Part shown: positions 57,601 to 64,000 of the stretch, one piece after another
Layout of the letters: the number at the start of each line of letters is the position of its first letter
Numbering within the stretch: the stretch's first letter is position 1
NCBI GenBank assembly: GCA_035048485.1
Contig: CM068583.1
Location: 42,205,542-42,269,541 of the forward strand
From: Pteria penguin
Lineage: Eukaryota > Mollusca > Bivalvia > Pterioida > Pteriidae
Reading direction: 5' to 3'
Length of the DNA: 64,000 bases
Made by a program: the position numbers and the translations under genes
Notes under the pieces: model-generated
Told to the model about the DNA's origin: nothing
Database searches by the model: none
The model's input: only the letters and a program-made list of their open reading frames with translations

Positions 57601-60600
57601 TCAAGATAGTATGTTGAATTTTCAAGTTAGTAAGTTGAATTTTCGAGATAGTATCTCTAATTTTAGAGATAGTCTCTTGAATTTTGAAGTTAGTAAGTTG
57701 AATTTTGAAGTATTAAGTTGAATTTCCAAGATAGTTTCTTGAATTTTCAAGATAGAACCTTGAATTTTCAAAAGAGTATCTTGAATTTTGAAGCTAGTAA
57801 GTTGAATTTTGAAATTAGTAAGTTGAATTTTCAAGATAGTATGTCGAAAATTCAAGATAGTATCTTGAATTTTAAAGTTAGTACATGTATCTCAAATTTT
57901 CAAGATAGTATCTTGAATTTTCAAGTTACTAAGTTGAATTTTCAAGGTAGTATCATTTTTAAGATAGTTTCTTGAATTTTCAAGAGAGTATCTTGAATTT
58001 TCAAGAGATTATCTTGAATTTTCAAGATAGTATCTTTAATTTTCAAGATGAATTTAATTATTATGTGTCCCTAATTGGCTTTCGTATTACGGGCATCACA
58101 GATCCATGGAAATCGCCGAGACCTGGTTCCATGACATTCCCTACCGACTAGTCACACGTTATGCTCTGGTTAGGGTATACTATAACAGTAATCCGGCAGT
58201 CGCAATCGGTAAGCAGTTATGAAATGTATGAAATTACACCATCATAATATGATTAATGGTTTGATAAAAATACTTTAATAGGGATATCTCCTAAGTGTTT
58301 TAAAAGTTCTCTGTGAGATTACTAACATTAAAATCGACTTGATCATTATACTTTGACAAAAATATATAAATATCATTCTTACCACCAAGTTGTAGGGTTT
58401 GGCCATTGGCTTCAGATATTTAAGTTCTTCTACATAAAGCTGTAGATCAACAGTCAGGAAACCAAAATGATAAAGATGTATGACGACATGACTTAAAAAG
58501 ATAAATACATATTCTTAACAAATTGATTTTTTGCGGAGTATTCTTCATCTATAAAGAAAGTTTGAAAATTAAAAGCAATCGGCGATTTCCGTTTTATGTA
58601 CAAAGATCATAGCTAATATATCATAAAAATTGTATTTAAGTTCAAGATGTAATCAAGCAGACATATCTATCTAAACATCAATATATAAATTGTTCAAATC
58701 CAAGCAAAGCTAAGGGCATAGTGAGCCACGAAACTGGAAATGTTGCTCAAAAAAGCTTAGTCGGACACCGAGAAGTAAATCAGGTCAGACCCATCGCTAC
58801 AGTGTAAAGCGATCACTCACTTTCCTTAAAAAAAGTCTCTGGAGATGTACAGAAAACAAAAGTAAATAACTCACTACAGTCGACTTGTCAAATTATCCCT
58901 CCTATCGCCTCATCTTACATTTGATTGTTTTTCATCCTCCGTGACCCTAACCCTTTTTAAAGGGAAAGCGGCGAGTGGTCGCTTGATTAAGTTCTCGGTG
59001 TCCGACTAAATTTTTTGAGCAACTTTTCGAATTTCGTGGCTCACCATGCCCTTAGTTTTGCGTGGATTTGGACAATTTATATATGGATGAAGCCCTGTGG
59101 ACCTAAATTGCATTATAGAATGAAACATTAAGAAAGATTCTCTGTGTTTACTTTGTTGGAAGCTAAACTGAGAGCGAGCTGAAATCCATGGTTTGACAAA
59201 TTAATTCTTCTCAATGATGCTCCAGGCCGAAGCTGAATGTGTCCAACAGATATATATGGCAAAGTAAGTACCAAACTGACATAATAGGAAGAACAGGATC
59301 TACCTTCTATCTAAACTATCAGGTATTGTTAGAAGAAGTACGCAGACGAGTACAATTGACAGTGACAAAGAACATATGACTTTACTGTAAAGTCAAGGCT
59401 TGTTGAAAATTAAAAGACATTGAAAGATCTATTGAAATTTGAGGAGAAGACTGGCTCAACTGAAAAATGGCATTTATGCAAAAACTATGTATTACTACAC
59501 TTAAAAAAGTGAGAGTAATTAAGAGTTCTTTAAAGTTCTTTACTGTAGACTTATCCTTTAGTAGCACCGACAATTTTTATGTAATATTCATACTATATAT
59601 AAAGACAAAACATTTAGAATAGAGGAACGCATTTTCATTGTCACGTTTATAGTTTCCCTTGCGATTGCTAATGAAACGGGCTACATGTTTTTTTTTCGGG
59701 GGAGACCCTCGGACGCGGACTCCCTCCCCCCCCCCCCCCCTTGCGGGAGGGCCCGCCCCTCTCCCATCTAGGCGCCACACGCCTCGGATGAAACCTTCGA
59801 CTTCATTTTACACGTAATAAAAACAAATATACGCCATTGTAAAGTAAGAAATGACAGCTAGAATGCAGTCGCTTCAACCAGTATTCCCTACATGTTTCGA
59901 TGACAATCAAAGGAAAATGAAGCACCAGCATGTAAAACAATATCTAACCTTTTGACTACTGTCCTCAAAATTTAATTCAAGCACGTTTAAAAGCGTCAAC
60001 AAACACAAATTCGAATAGTACAGCTCGCGGACAGTTTACTCGCCAGCAATCTGTAATGTTCAGGTTTATTGACATGATGAGACTTTACCTTGTTTGCTTG
60101 GATAATACTAGAGAGATTCTGAACGGTATTTCAGTGTAGATCGAATTATGATGAGACTTTACCTTGTTTGCTTGGATAACACTAGAGAGATTCCGAACGG
60201 TATTTCAGTGTAGATCGAATCTATTTTATGAAGAAAACAAAACAAAAAAAAAAAACCCATTAAATCTTTATCCCATTTTGGCTTTATAAACCTTTCTAAA
60301 GATTTTAACTATCTTGTCATGACTCCGATCTCTTCTTTTACACCCTGCCAAAGTTGTATCAACATGGCGAGCTGGCGAGTAAACTGTTCGCGAGCTGCAC
60401 TGTTCGAATTTGCGTTTGTTGGGGTTTTTAAACATGCTTGAATGAAATTTTTATGACAGATATCAAAAGGTTAGACAATGTTTTACGTGTTGGTGCTTTG
60501 TTTTCCTTTGATCATCATTGGAACTTGTAGTTAATACTGGTGGAAGCGAATGCCTTCTGGCTGCCATTTCTTACCTTAGGGGAAAGCACTCTTCATGTAA

Positions 60601-61092
60601 CGCAGTGCCAGTGATGGTATGGTACATTGTGGTATGGCAATTTCTGTCAAAAATAGATATCGGTGGAGTATCTACATTACCAGGACATTTAGGGATATGC
60701 TAGGAGTTAATAATATTGGTACCTGCCGTCTGCAGCTGATGCTGTTACGAGTTTGTCACCGCGAGTGCCACACTCGCACACTGTTTGCAGCTCGGCTGCC
60801 TGATCACCGAAACAAAGCTGCGGTATATTCTGGTAAAGCTTATGTGCTTCTGAAATAAAGAATATAACATAATATTCAGAATTTGACACGTGAAGTTGTA
60901 TCGGTATGAAAATTACTTTAATTGTAAGGATTGTGTAAAATAAAACCTATATATTCGATGTGTTTATTCGAAATACCTTTTCGAATACATTGTTTTCGTC
61001 CCTCTCTTAATATTCAAAATGTTTCACTTACCTTCTGAGTCAAATTCATCCTTGTCAAGTTCAAAGGACAGTAAAATAGTTGATGTTCCCAT
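40012..61092 (-). CDS. SMS: spermine synthase, ten coding exons
   Basis: Aminopropyltransferase that makes spermine from spermidine and decarboxylated SAM. Minus-strand exons: 61032-61092, 60723-60849, 58383-58491, 56231-56295, 54855-55036, 53896-54050, 52381-52470, 48909-49020, 40655-40740, 40012-40194; 1170 nt, 389 residues (human SMS is 366). Every junction is GT-AG and all phases fit. The N-terminal domain (about 1-120) aligns with the SMS-specific domain (GS..IHLYHFGFLTVDLQ against human GS..LRIYPHGLVLLDLQ), which separates it from spermidine synthase. The catalytic domain has ADERLVEFD, QNIKIYKSKEFGN, LGESDYIYT, LILGGGDGGVLHELL, MVEIDEEVI and FDYVINDLT. Asp214 and Asp289 match human catalytic Asp201 and Asp276 at the same spacing; Glu233 matches Glu220. 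The C-terminus diverges and is longer. Intron 8 contains a 7.5-kb minisatellite. Confidence 0.94.
40195..40654 (-). other. SMS intron 9
   Basis: Short AT-rich intron (GTAAGT to TTTAAG), nothing else seen. Confidence 0.8.
40655..40740 (-). CDS. SMS: SMS coding exon 9, beyond the minisatellite intron
   Basis: Acceptor CCTTTGTAG, donor GTAAGT. Encodes FDYDFKTTNLIFELALKCLA then DDGKYLAR, matching human [25 protein letters not shown] in outline. Phase 1 in, phase 0 out, as exons 8 and 10 require. Confidence 0.93.
41308..41481. mobile_element. MITE copy inserted in the 43-bp minisatellite
   Basis: CCGCCATAAACTGAGAATAT at the left, CTCGGTTTATGTCGCCAGA at the right. The interior (ATGCAGAATGGTTTTATTCT, GAACAGAAGAATATGAA) matches the 4242-4458 element with a 40-bp shorter left half. 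GACC occurs at both edges and may be the target duplication. Confidence 0.8.
44581..46257. repeat. higher-order repeat block: 13-unit (559-bp) period, three rounds
   Basis: The rare marker GATGTACGGGAGCAGTGAA occurs at 44581, 45140 and 45699, exactly 559 bp (13 x 43) apart. Each is followed by the same variant order (GAGAGCAGTCAACGTCTCTTG, then CCTCTGTCACAGTTGA, then AGAAGCATTGAACATC) in the first two rounds; the third diverges part way. Confidence 0.85.
48421..48908 (-). other. right part of SMS intron 8
   Basis: Non-repetitive AT-rich sequence between the minisatellite and exon 8. The minus open frame at 48665-48901 matches nothing I know. Confidence 0.6.
48909..49020 (-). CDS. SMS: SMS coding exon 8 (catalytic Asp)
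   Basis: Acceptor CGTTTTAG, donor GTATGA. Encodes VKIDDCVKVLKDATEKSEQF then DYVINDLTEYSVDKDQY. NDLT holds the second catalytic Asp. Phase 0 in, phase 1 out. Not represented by any long open frame. Confidence 0.95.
49021..49690 (-). other. part of SMS intron 7, nothing recognised
   Basis: AT-rich, no element seen before the LINE remnant. Confidence 0.55.
49691..52100 (+). pseudogene. dead LINE (non-LTR retrotransposon) reverse transcriptase region
   Basis: Plus-strand fragments in order: AQFGFRSGFGTIDAMFVLQS (RT fingers), LYCCFIDYRKAFDFVNRSKL (palm motif A), VKYQG.., then LFLIMYANDTSC, where the catalytic YADD reads YAND and is soon followed by a stop. Next NTDKTKIMILRNG and FNYLGLLLYYNGF (thumb), then, after an inserted element, SINSKLNNFF, FCKGVLGLKR and LGRFPCHIFRKMKAMKYWLK, RGRYLH-type NGRYLHVNRNERK and a decayed C..C..H..C tail. 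Many shifts and stops. Jockey/CR1-like by overall pattern; antisense to SMS. Confidence 0.88.
50458..51237. mobile_element. 780-bp element with 40-bp terminal inverted repeats, nested in the LINE
   Basis: Left end GGGACCATGCAATATTTATC and CCGGGGTGGGACCG; right end CGGTCCCACCCCGG and GATAAATATTGCATGGTCCC: 40-bp inverted ends with two mismatches. TTA lies on both sides, possibly a 3-bp target duplication. Interior has several GTCCCAT/ATGTCCCATCAC phrases and no coding potential. LINE sequence resumes right after it. Confidence 0.9.
52381..52470 (-). CDS. SMS: SMS coding exon 7
   Basis: Acceptor TTTACACAG, donor GTGAGA. Encodes IDEEVIKACRTHMRSVCGED and the next ten residues, matching human IDQMVIDGCKKYMRKTCGD. 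Phase 0 both sides. Confidence 0.95.
52471..53895 (-). other. SMS intron 6
   Basis: No element with clear ends. A GC-richer patch at about 53490-53760 stands out from the AT-rich surroundings but its translations match nothing I can name. Confidence 0.5.
53896..54050 (-). CDS. SMS: SMS coding exon 6 (SAM-binding motif)
   Basis: Acceptor TAACTGCAG, donor GTAACA. Encodes LGESDYIYTSTLLGLG, then CLILGGGDGGVLHELLKENP and YVTMVE. GGGDGG binds the aminopropyl donor; its Asp is one of the two catalytic acids. Confidence 0.96.
54516..54600 (+). repeat. (GT)n(GA)n microsatellite
   Basis: About 38 bp of GT followed by about 46 bp of GA, in SMS intron 5. Confidence 0.97.
54855..55036 (-). CDS. SMS: SMS coding exon 5
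   Basis: Acceptor TTATTTAG, donor GTAAGT. Encodes SPIKRAPAI.., ALADERLVEFDYEEL, WQNIKIYKSKEFGNALHLDD. Strong match to human KRLPPI, TADGRLVEYD and YQNIKILHSKQFGN. Confidence 0.95.
55250..55380 (+). repeat. A/C-rich low-complexity tract
   Basis: A-runs alternate with C-runs (CCCCCCCCCCCC at 55361-55372). Open frames here on both strands are artefacts of composition. Confidence 0.8.
55795..55935. repeat. long hairpin, third member of the GAGGTATACC foldback group
   Basis: AATAATTTTTCAGTTGATGG AGGTATACC pairs with GGTATACTCCCATTTATAGA AAAATTATT. The apex CATGCATCATGCGCTGCGCG..GATGCAGTTTTCCGTC resembles the apex of the hairpins at 3161-3260 and 37727-37861. SMS intron 4. Confidence 0.7.
56231..56295 (-). 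CDS. SMS: SMS coding exon 4 (helical linker)
   Basis: Acceptor TATCTTCAG, donor GTAAGG. Encodes FIKELEKKIKQHLGNITTKS, the Lys/Glu-rich helix matching human EEIDSILNKVEERMKEL. Too short for most gene finders; supported by phase on both sides. Confidence 0.88.
56540..58079. mobile_element. 1.54-kb element with inverted ends and palindromic subterminal arrays
   Basis: Left end CCAATTAGGGCCACACAT, right end ATGTGTCCCTAATTGG. Inside the left end, 56566-56785 holds tandem units of ATCTTGAAAATTCAA; inside the right end, 57445-58050 holds the inverse, TTGAATTTTCAAGATAGTAT, period about 21. The core 56790-57440 is unique and ends with CGCCAACGCGGACGCAGACA.. short-period GC-rich sequence. Open frames 57622-57975 are repeat read-through. 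SMS intron 3. Confidence 0.85.
58383..58491 (-). CDS. SMS: SMS coding exon 3 (N-terminal domain core)
   Basis: Acceptor CTTTTTAAG. Encodes SHVVIHLYHFGFLTVDLQ and on to KPMAKPYNLV. HFGFLTVDLQ matches human PHGLVLLDLQ. Phase 2 in, phase 0 out, donor GTAAGA. Confidence 0.9.
58681..59084. mobile_element. 404-bp MITE with about 90-bp terminal inverted repeats
   Basis: Left arm ATATATAAATTGTTCAAATC, GGGCATAGTGAGCCACGAAA, GTCGGACACCGAGAA; right arm is its inverse (TTCTCGGTGTCCGAC, TTTCGTGGCTCACCATGCCC, GATTTGGACAATTTATATAT). AT-rich ends suggest a TA-type target. SMS intron 2. Confidence 0.88.
59695..59775 (-). repeat. fragment of GGCGGATC-type short element with C/G runs
   Basis: TTTTCGGGGGAGACCC, a 16-base C-run at 59725-59740, GCGGGAGGGCCCGCCCCTC and CATCTAGGCGCC resemble one half of the elements at 15889-16221. 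Weak. Confidence 0.35.
59841..60583. mobile_element. foldback element with about 205-bp inverted arms
   Basis: Left arm 59841-60047 (TAAGAAATGACAGCTAGAAT, AAAGGAAAATGAAGCACCAG, GAACAGTTTACTCGCCAGC region) is matched, inverted, by 60366-60583 (GCTGGCGAGTAAACTGTTCG, GGTGCTTTGTTTTCCTTTGA, CTGGCTGCCATTTCTTACC). The 320-bp centre holds a direct duplication of about 75 bp. Confidence 0.85.
60074..60223 (+). repeat. 75-bp direct tandem duplication
   Basis: TGATGAGACTTTACCTTGTT ..GTGTAGATCGAAT occurs twice back to back with two base changes (ATAATAC/ATAACAC, GATTCTG/GATTCCG). Very young. Confidence 0.95.
60723..60849 (-). CDS. SMS: SMS coding exon 2
   Basis: Acceptor TTTATTTCAG. Encodes EAHKLYQNIPQLCFGDQ.. 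to ..TASAADG, residues 21-62. Ends in phase 2 at donor GTACCA, which completes Ser with the next exon. Confidence 0.85.
61032..61092 (-). CDS. SMS: SMS coding exon 1
   Basis: ATG at 61092-61090 (A at -3, G at +4). Encodes MGTSTILLSFELDKDEFDSE plus the first base of residue 21. Donor GTAAGT. It aligns with the human start region (STLDFMLGA..DGE). Confidence 0.85.
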
Positions 61093-61103
61093 AATGATGT
61101 AAG

Positions 61104-61118
61104 TTAAAGTTTTACCAT
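61104..61118 (-). promoter_or_regulatory. candidate 4-codon uORF upstream of SMS start
   Basis: On the minus strand ATGG.. reads Met-Val-Lys-Leu-stop, ending 11 bases before the SMS ATG. It matters only if the SMS 5' UTR reaches this far, which the sequence cannot show. Confidence 0.35.
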
Positions 61119-61132
61119 GGAAGTTCAATGGG

Positions 61133-61144
61133 AATCACGTGATT
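61133..61144. promoter_or_regulatory. palindromic E-box (AATCACGTGATT) upstream of SMS
   Basis: Perfect 12-bp palindrome centred on CACGTG, 41 bases upstream of the SMS ATG. CACGTG is bound by Myc/Max- and TFE-type bHLH factors. Its role as an SMS promoter element is inferred from position only. Confidence 0.45.
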
Positions 61145-62193
61145 GCCTCCACTGTATAAAAAATACATCTAGGTCATATTGCATGCTCTTATTCTCTCTG
61201 ATATTGTTCTATTGGTATCATGTCTTACCTGGACATAAATGTAAGTATTAAATTACGTAACAAAATAGAGATAAAATAATACGATTGTATTTCTGAGTGT
61301 CAGTAAGCGAATGGGCTAAGGCGTCAAACTAGAACGCGATAAAAGTGGCGGGTCCAAACCTTGAATTTTGTTTCGTTTCATAACGTAGTAAAAATTGGTC
61401 CATGATCGGCAATAAAAGTGCAACCCCTGTTTCTACAGGTCAGATATATAGCCTCTCAACCCTGTCAACTCGGCCTCGACTCCTGTTACCACAATATGGC
61501 AGTTGTGTCAGCAATCGGAACACCATCGCCATTTATTTGCGTACGGAAATGGACGAGTTGTTACGATTGTTGTGTCAGCATACCTGGTCTCGAAGTTATA
61601 AAACTCCTTGAGCAAGTGCTCGATGCTCAAAACTTCAGATTGTGCTCTATTTTGAGCACAACTTAAAAATACGACGTTATAAAATTTTTAGATAACGAAA
61701 ACGTTCTCAGATATCGGCATATGCTCAGAAATGTTAAACATACTTCGAAGTATCCCGTGCATTCATCTTAAAGCTTTCCCTTGCACAGAAAGAAAACAAA
61801 TGAAATCAACTTAAAAGGAGTAGATACATTTTATATAACAAATCGGCCCTGTAGAATGGTGAATTTTTGTTTTGTTTTTATAGTTTGATAAAGTGAGCAA
61901 TGTCATACTCTTACACATGAAGGTTCTTGCAATGAAAACGTTTACGAGATCTGCTGATCGATAATGACACAAGAACCCTTTAAACTTATAACGGTACGGA
62001 TTTCTGTCATTTAAAAAAAATTCTATGAAATGAAATTCAAAGTTTGGTATGAGGGCAATCCTCGAGCAATATTATACATACACTGTTAATACATTTTATC
62101 CTAAAGTATATTTTCACGTATGTTTCATAGTGCTCGACTGCTGCGCTCATATTTAAATTTTACTAAAAACGAATACCTGATTCATAATTGTAG
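61145..62193. other. upstream of SMS, nothing recognised
   Basis: AT-rich, short open frames only. A region near 61310-61360 has a weak tRNA-like look (see rejected list). Confidence 0.5.
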
Positions 62194-63197
62194 CAGTGTA
62201 CGAAATTAGCGGTAGTCCGCCGCCGGTGGCTATCCCAAAACTCGTCGGGCTATCCCAGATCGAATTGACCGCGTCCGACTGGGCTATCCCGTTTTTCAAT
62301 GCCATTTCATTCATAGGCTTGTCTTTGTACTTGACGCAGCATATTTCGCGAAAACGTTTGAATGAGACAGCTTTCTGTATCACTCAAACGTTTTTCAAAG
62401 CATGCTGTGTCAATTATAAAGGTAAGCGTATGAATAACATCGCACAATTTACATCGTATCAAGTAGCGGTCATGTTACCTTTGAAATATTTTGAGGGAGC
62501 TAGGCCCTCTATGAAACCGAAACGTAAAGCAACAACAGAAGAAGAAAAATAGAAAAGTAAAAAAAAAAGTATGAAAAAGAGGTTACAGCAGAGTGCGTGA
62601 ATTCAAATCGCATTGGAAAATCGGACGTGACTGGCTAAAATTTGAAAATACAAAAATGTCTTGTACTTACAGCACTATATGTATAGAGTTTTGGGGCAAA
62701 CGATCGGGCTATTTACATCCTGGTAACCAAGTTTGGCTTACTGGATGTTCGAATTTTAGTTTGGTTTCCAATAAAAAGCATGAAACTTCATCTATGCATG
62801 CAGATGCCTCTAAGGCAAAATTGAACTTAAAAAAACGTTGCACAATCTGAGGCTGCTAAACCCTTGCGACAGTTAAATGAAGCAAACTACTCTAGATTGC
62901 CATTGCGTGTTTGAAATGCACATGCAATTGCAAAATCTTTTAAAGATTATACATGTTATGTGACCTTGATAAGGCCAAAGTGACAGGACAGCACAGATGA
63001 TGAACAGAGTTACAATGAAAATTGTAAAAACTTGCAAGAAATGGAAATTGAATTTGAAATGGAATATGAGAATTAAATCCTTATTTGACTGTTGAATTTT
63101 GTAATGTTGTTTGTTCAATCATACCTAACAAATGTCCGAATTTCATTTGGGATAGCCCCCTGGGCTATCCCATCAATAACCCCAGTTTCACACACTG
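62194..63197. mobile_element. 1.0-kb hAT-like deletion derivative with zinc-finger remnant
   Basis: Starts CAGTGTACGAAATTAG and ends CCAGTTTCACACACTG, imperfect inverted ends with the CAGTG..CACTG form of hAT elements. Subterminal GGCTATCCC / GGGATAGCC motifs repeat at both ends. It holds the coding remnant at 62593-62850. Flanks TTGTAG and CTGTAG are similar, so a target duplication is possible but not clean. Confidence 0.75.
62593..62850 (+). pseudogene. remnant of hAT transposase N-terminal TTF-type zinc finger
   Basis: Reads FKSHWKIGRDWLKFENTK.., STICIEF.., WLTGCSNFSLVSNKKHETSS MHADASKA: the W..WL....C..C....GC.NF...S...H....H pattern of the TTF-type finger that heads ZNF862/KIAA1586-like hAT proteins. 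Upstream frame 62440-62550 (Lys-rich RKATTEEEK) may be the preceding linker, shifted. No catalytic domain follows. Confidence 0.65.
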
Positions 63198-64000
63198 CTG
63201 TAGGCATCATAAGCGATTGAACATAGCCGGGGAAGTGAGCATGATGTTAAGTTACCGGCGAAATATGCGATATAATTTTAGGGAAATAAGAATTATACAA
63301 CATCATCCAGTAGATCTTTATGTAATTCTTCAGTGCATGCATACTAAATATTTCTTTAATACTTGCATACTAATTATTGATGAATCACATTGAAATAACG
63401 GCGTTTACCAGCTCATTGAATATCTATATCCAGATTCTAGATGTTATCATACAACAGAACCCGATGTTAAATTCTTTCAAATACATGTATATTGCCATAG
63501 ATCTATTTTATACATTATAAAACTGGTTGTGCACCTCGATCAACAGGAGTAAGGGGGGGGGGGGCTATTTTCTCAGTGCATTCTTCGTTCAGTCACATAA
63601 ACCGTTATTTGTATTAAAAGTTTCATGTAGTAAGCACTGTGTTATCATTTTCATAACGAAATACATGTAGTCATGTGTAGTGTGTCAAAAGTGAAAAACG
63701 TAGCCTAAAAAATAAATTTGTCGTCAGTATACATGTAGTTGGGGATAAACGTACTGTGTTTGATTGTAATTTAAATTGATTAAACGAAGATCTGTTCTAT
63801 TGTTTTTCTTCAATAAATTCTGATTCGTCACATGAATAAAATAATCTGTAAAAATTAAAATATAAACGAATCATTTTATACACAAAGAATGAATTGAAGA
63901 TGAAAGAAATTGTTAAATAATCAGATAAAATAATAAAGATTATATGTAAAACATTTGATAAATGTACATATGATATGATTTGCCTGTTTTGAAAATAGTT
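63198..64000. other. window end, nothing recognised
   Basis: AT-rich; a G-run (GGGGGGGGGG) at 63554-63563. No gene-like sequence. Confidence 0.5.

Noticed and set aside
57622..57975. Two overlapping open frames rich in NFQDS and FKIQ repeats
   Set aside because: Read-through of the palindromic TTGAATTTTCAAGATA array on both strands.
59157..59240. Candidate SMS exon on the minus strand reading NHGFQLALSL, resembling human PHGLVLLDL
   Set aside because: Phase does not fit exon 2 with a credible acceptor, and the segment at 58383-58491 matches better (HFGFLTVDLQ) with perfect phase on both sides.
61310..61365. tRNA-like stretch (AGTAAGCGAATGGGCTAAGG, GGGTCCAAACC)
   Set aside because: The B box departs from consensus and I could not pair an acceptor stem; not enough for a tRNA or SINE call.

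Overview
This is a eukaryotic nuclear genome window: AT-rich, intron-bearing genes, long non-coding stretches and dense mobile-element debris. Repeat ends such as the paired GCTCACCTGAG / GGGCCTATATCGCTCACCTG motifs, the GCCCCCCTTCG and ACGCCCGTC heads, and V/Meta-type tRNA-SINE sequence are ones I associate with bivalve molluscs. A bivalve is therefore the best guess; this rests on remembered repeat style, not on a search.

Three genes can be rebuilt exon by exon. (1) 176-11867 (+): a type-I Hsp40/DnaJ co-chaperone of the DNAJA1/DNAJA4 class, five coding exons, 399 residues. (2) 26085-34836 (+): a second, diverged tandem copy, five coding exons, 398 residues, with the same intron positions and phases (0,1,1,1). 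Both keep the J domain with HPD, the G/F region, four CxxCxGxG-type zinc motifs and a C-terminal CASQ prenylation box. (3) 61092-40012 (-): spermine synthase (SMS), ten coding exons, 389 residues. All nine splice junctions agree in phase, and the Gly-rich SAM-type motif GGGDGG and the catalytic NDLT motif are kept. Gene 3 converges on gene 2.

Region by region. 1-12 kb: DNAJ gene 1; intron 2 holds several element fossils and intron 3 a 56-bp minisatellite (about 22 units). 12-26 kb: intergenic, with a hAT-ended insertion inside a small tandem repeat, inverted-repeat elements, a perfect 24-bp hairpin, a nested SINE plus foldback element flanked by a 14-bp direct repeat, a broken hAT transposase, and a stretch rich in AGGTCA-like motifs. 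26-35 kb: DNAJ gene 2, whose introns carry three composite tandem-repeat elements. 35-40 kb: intergenic, with an element bounded by ACGCCCGTC ends and the second copy of a 1-kb hairpin-bearing repeat. 40-61 kb: the SMS gene. Its intron 8 is almost filled by a roughly 7.5-kb, 43-bp-unit minisatellite with visible higher-order repeats; intron 7 holds a dead LINE interrupted by a 780-bp terminal-inverted-repeat element; introns 3 and 2 hold three further inverted-repeat elements. 61-64 kb: upstream of SMS, with a 1-kb hAT-like element that retains a decayed zinc-finger coding segment.

The DNAJ proteins would partner cytosolic Hsp70; SMS would make spermine from spermidine and decarboxylated SAM. 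Nothing in the sequence ties the two functions together. The most unusual content is the repeat architecture, above all the hierarchical minisatellite that the SMS transcript must cross and several element families built from hairpins and internal tandem arrays.
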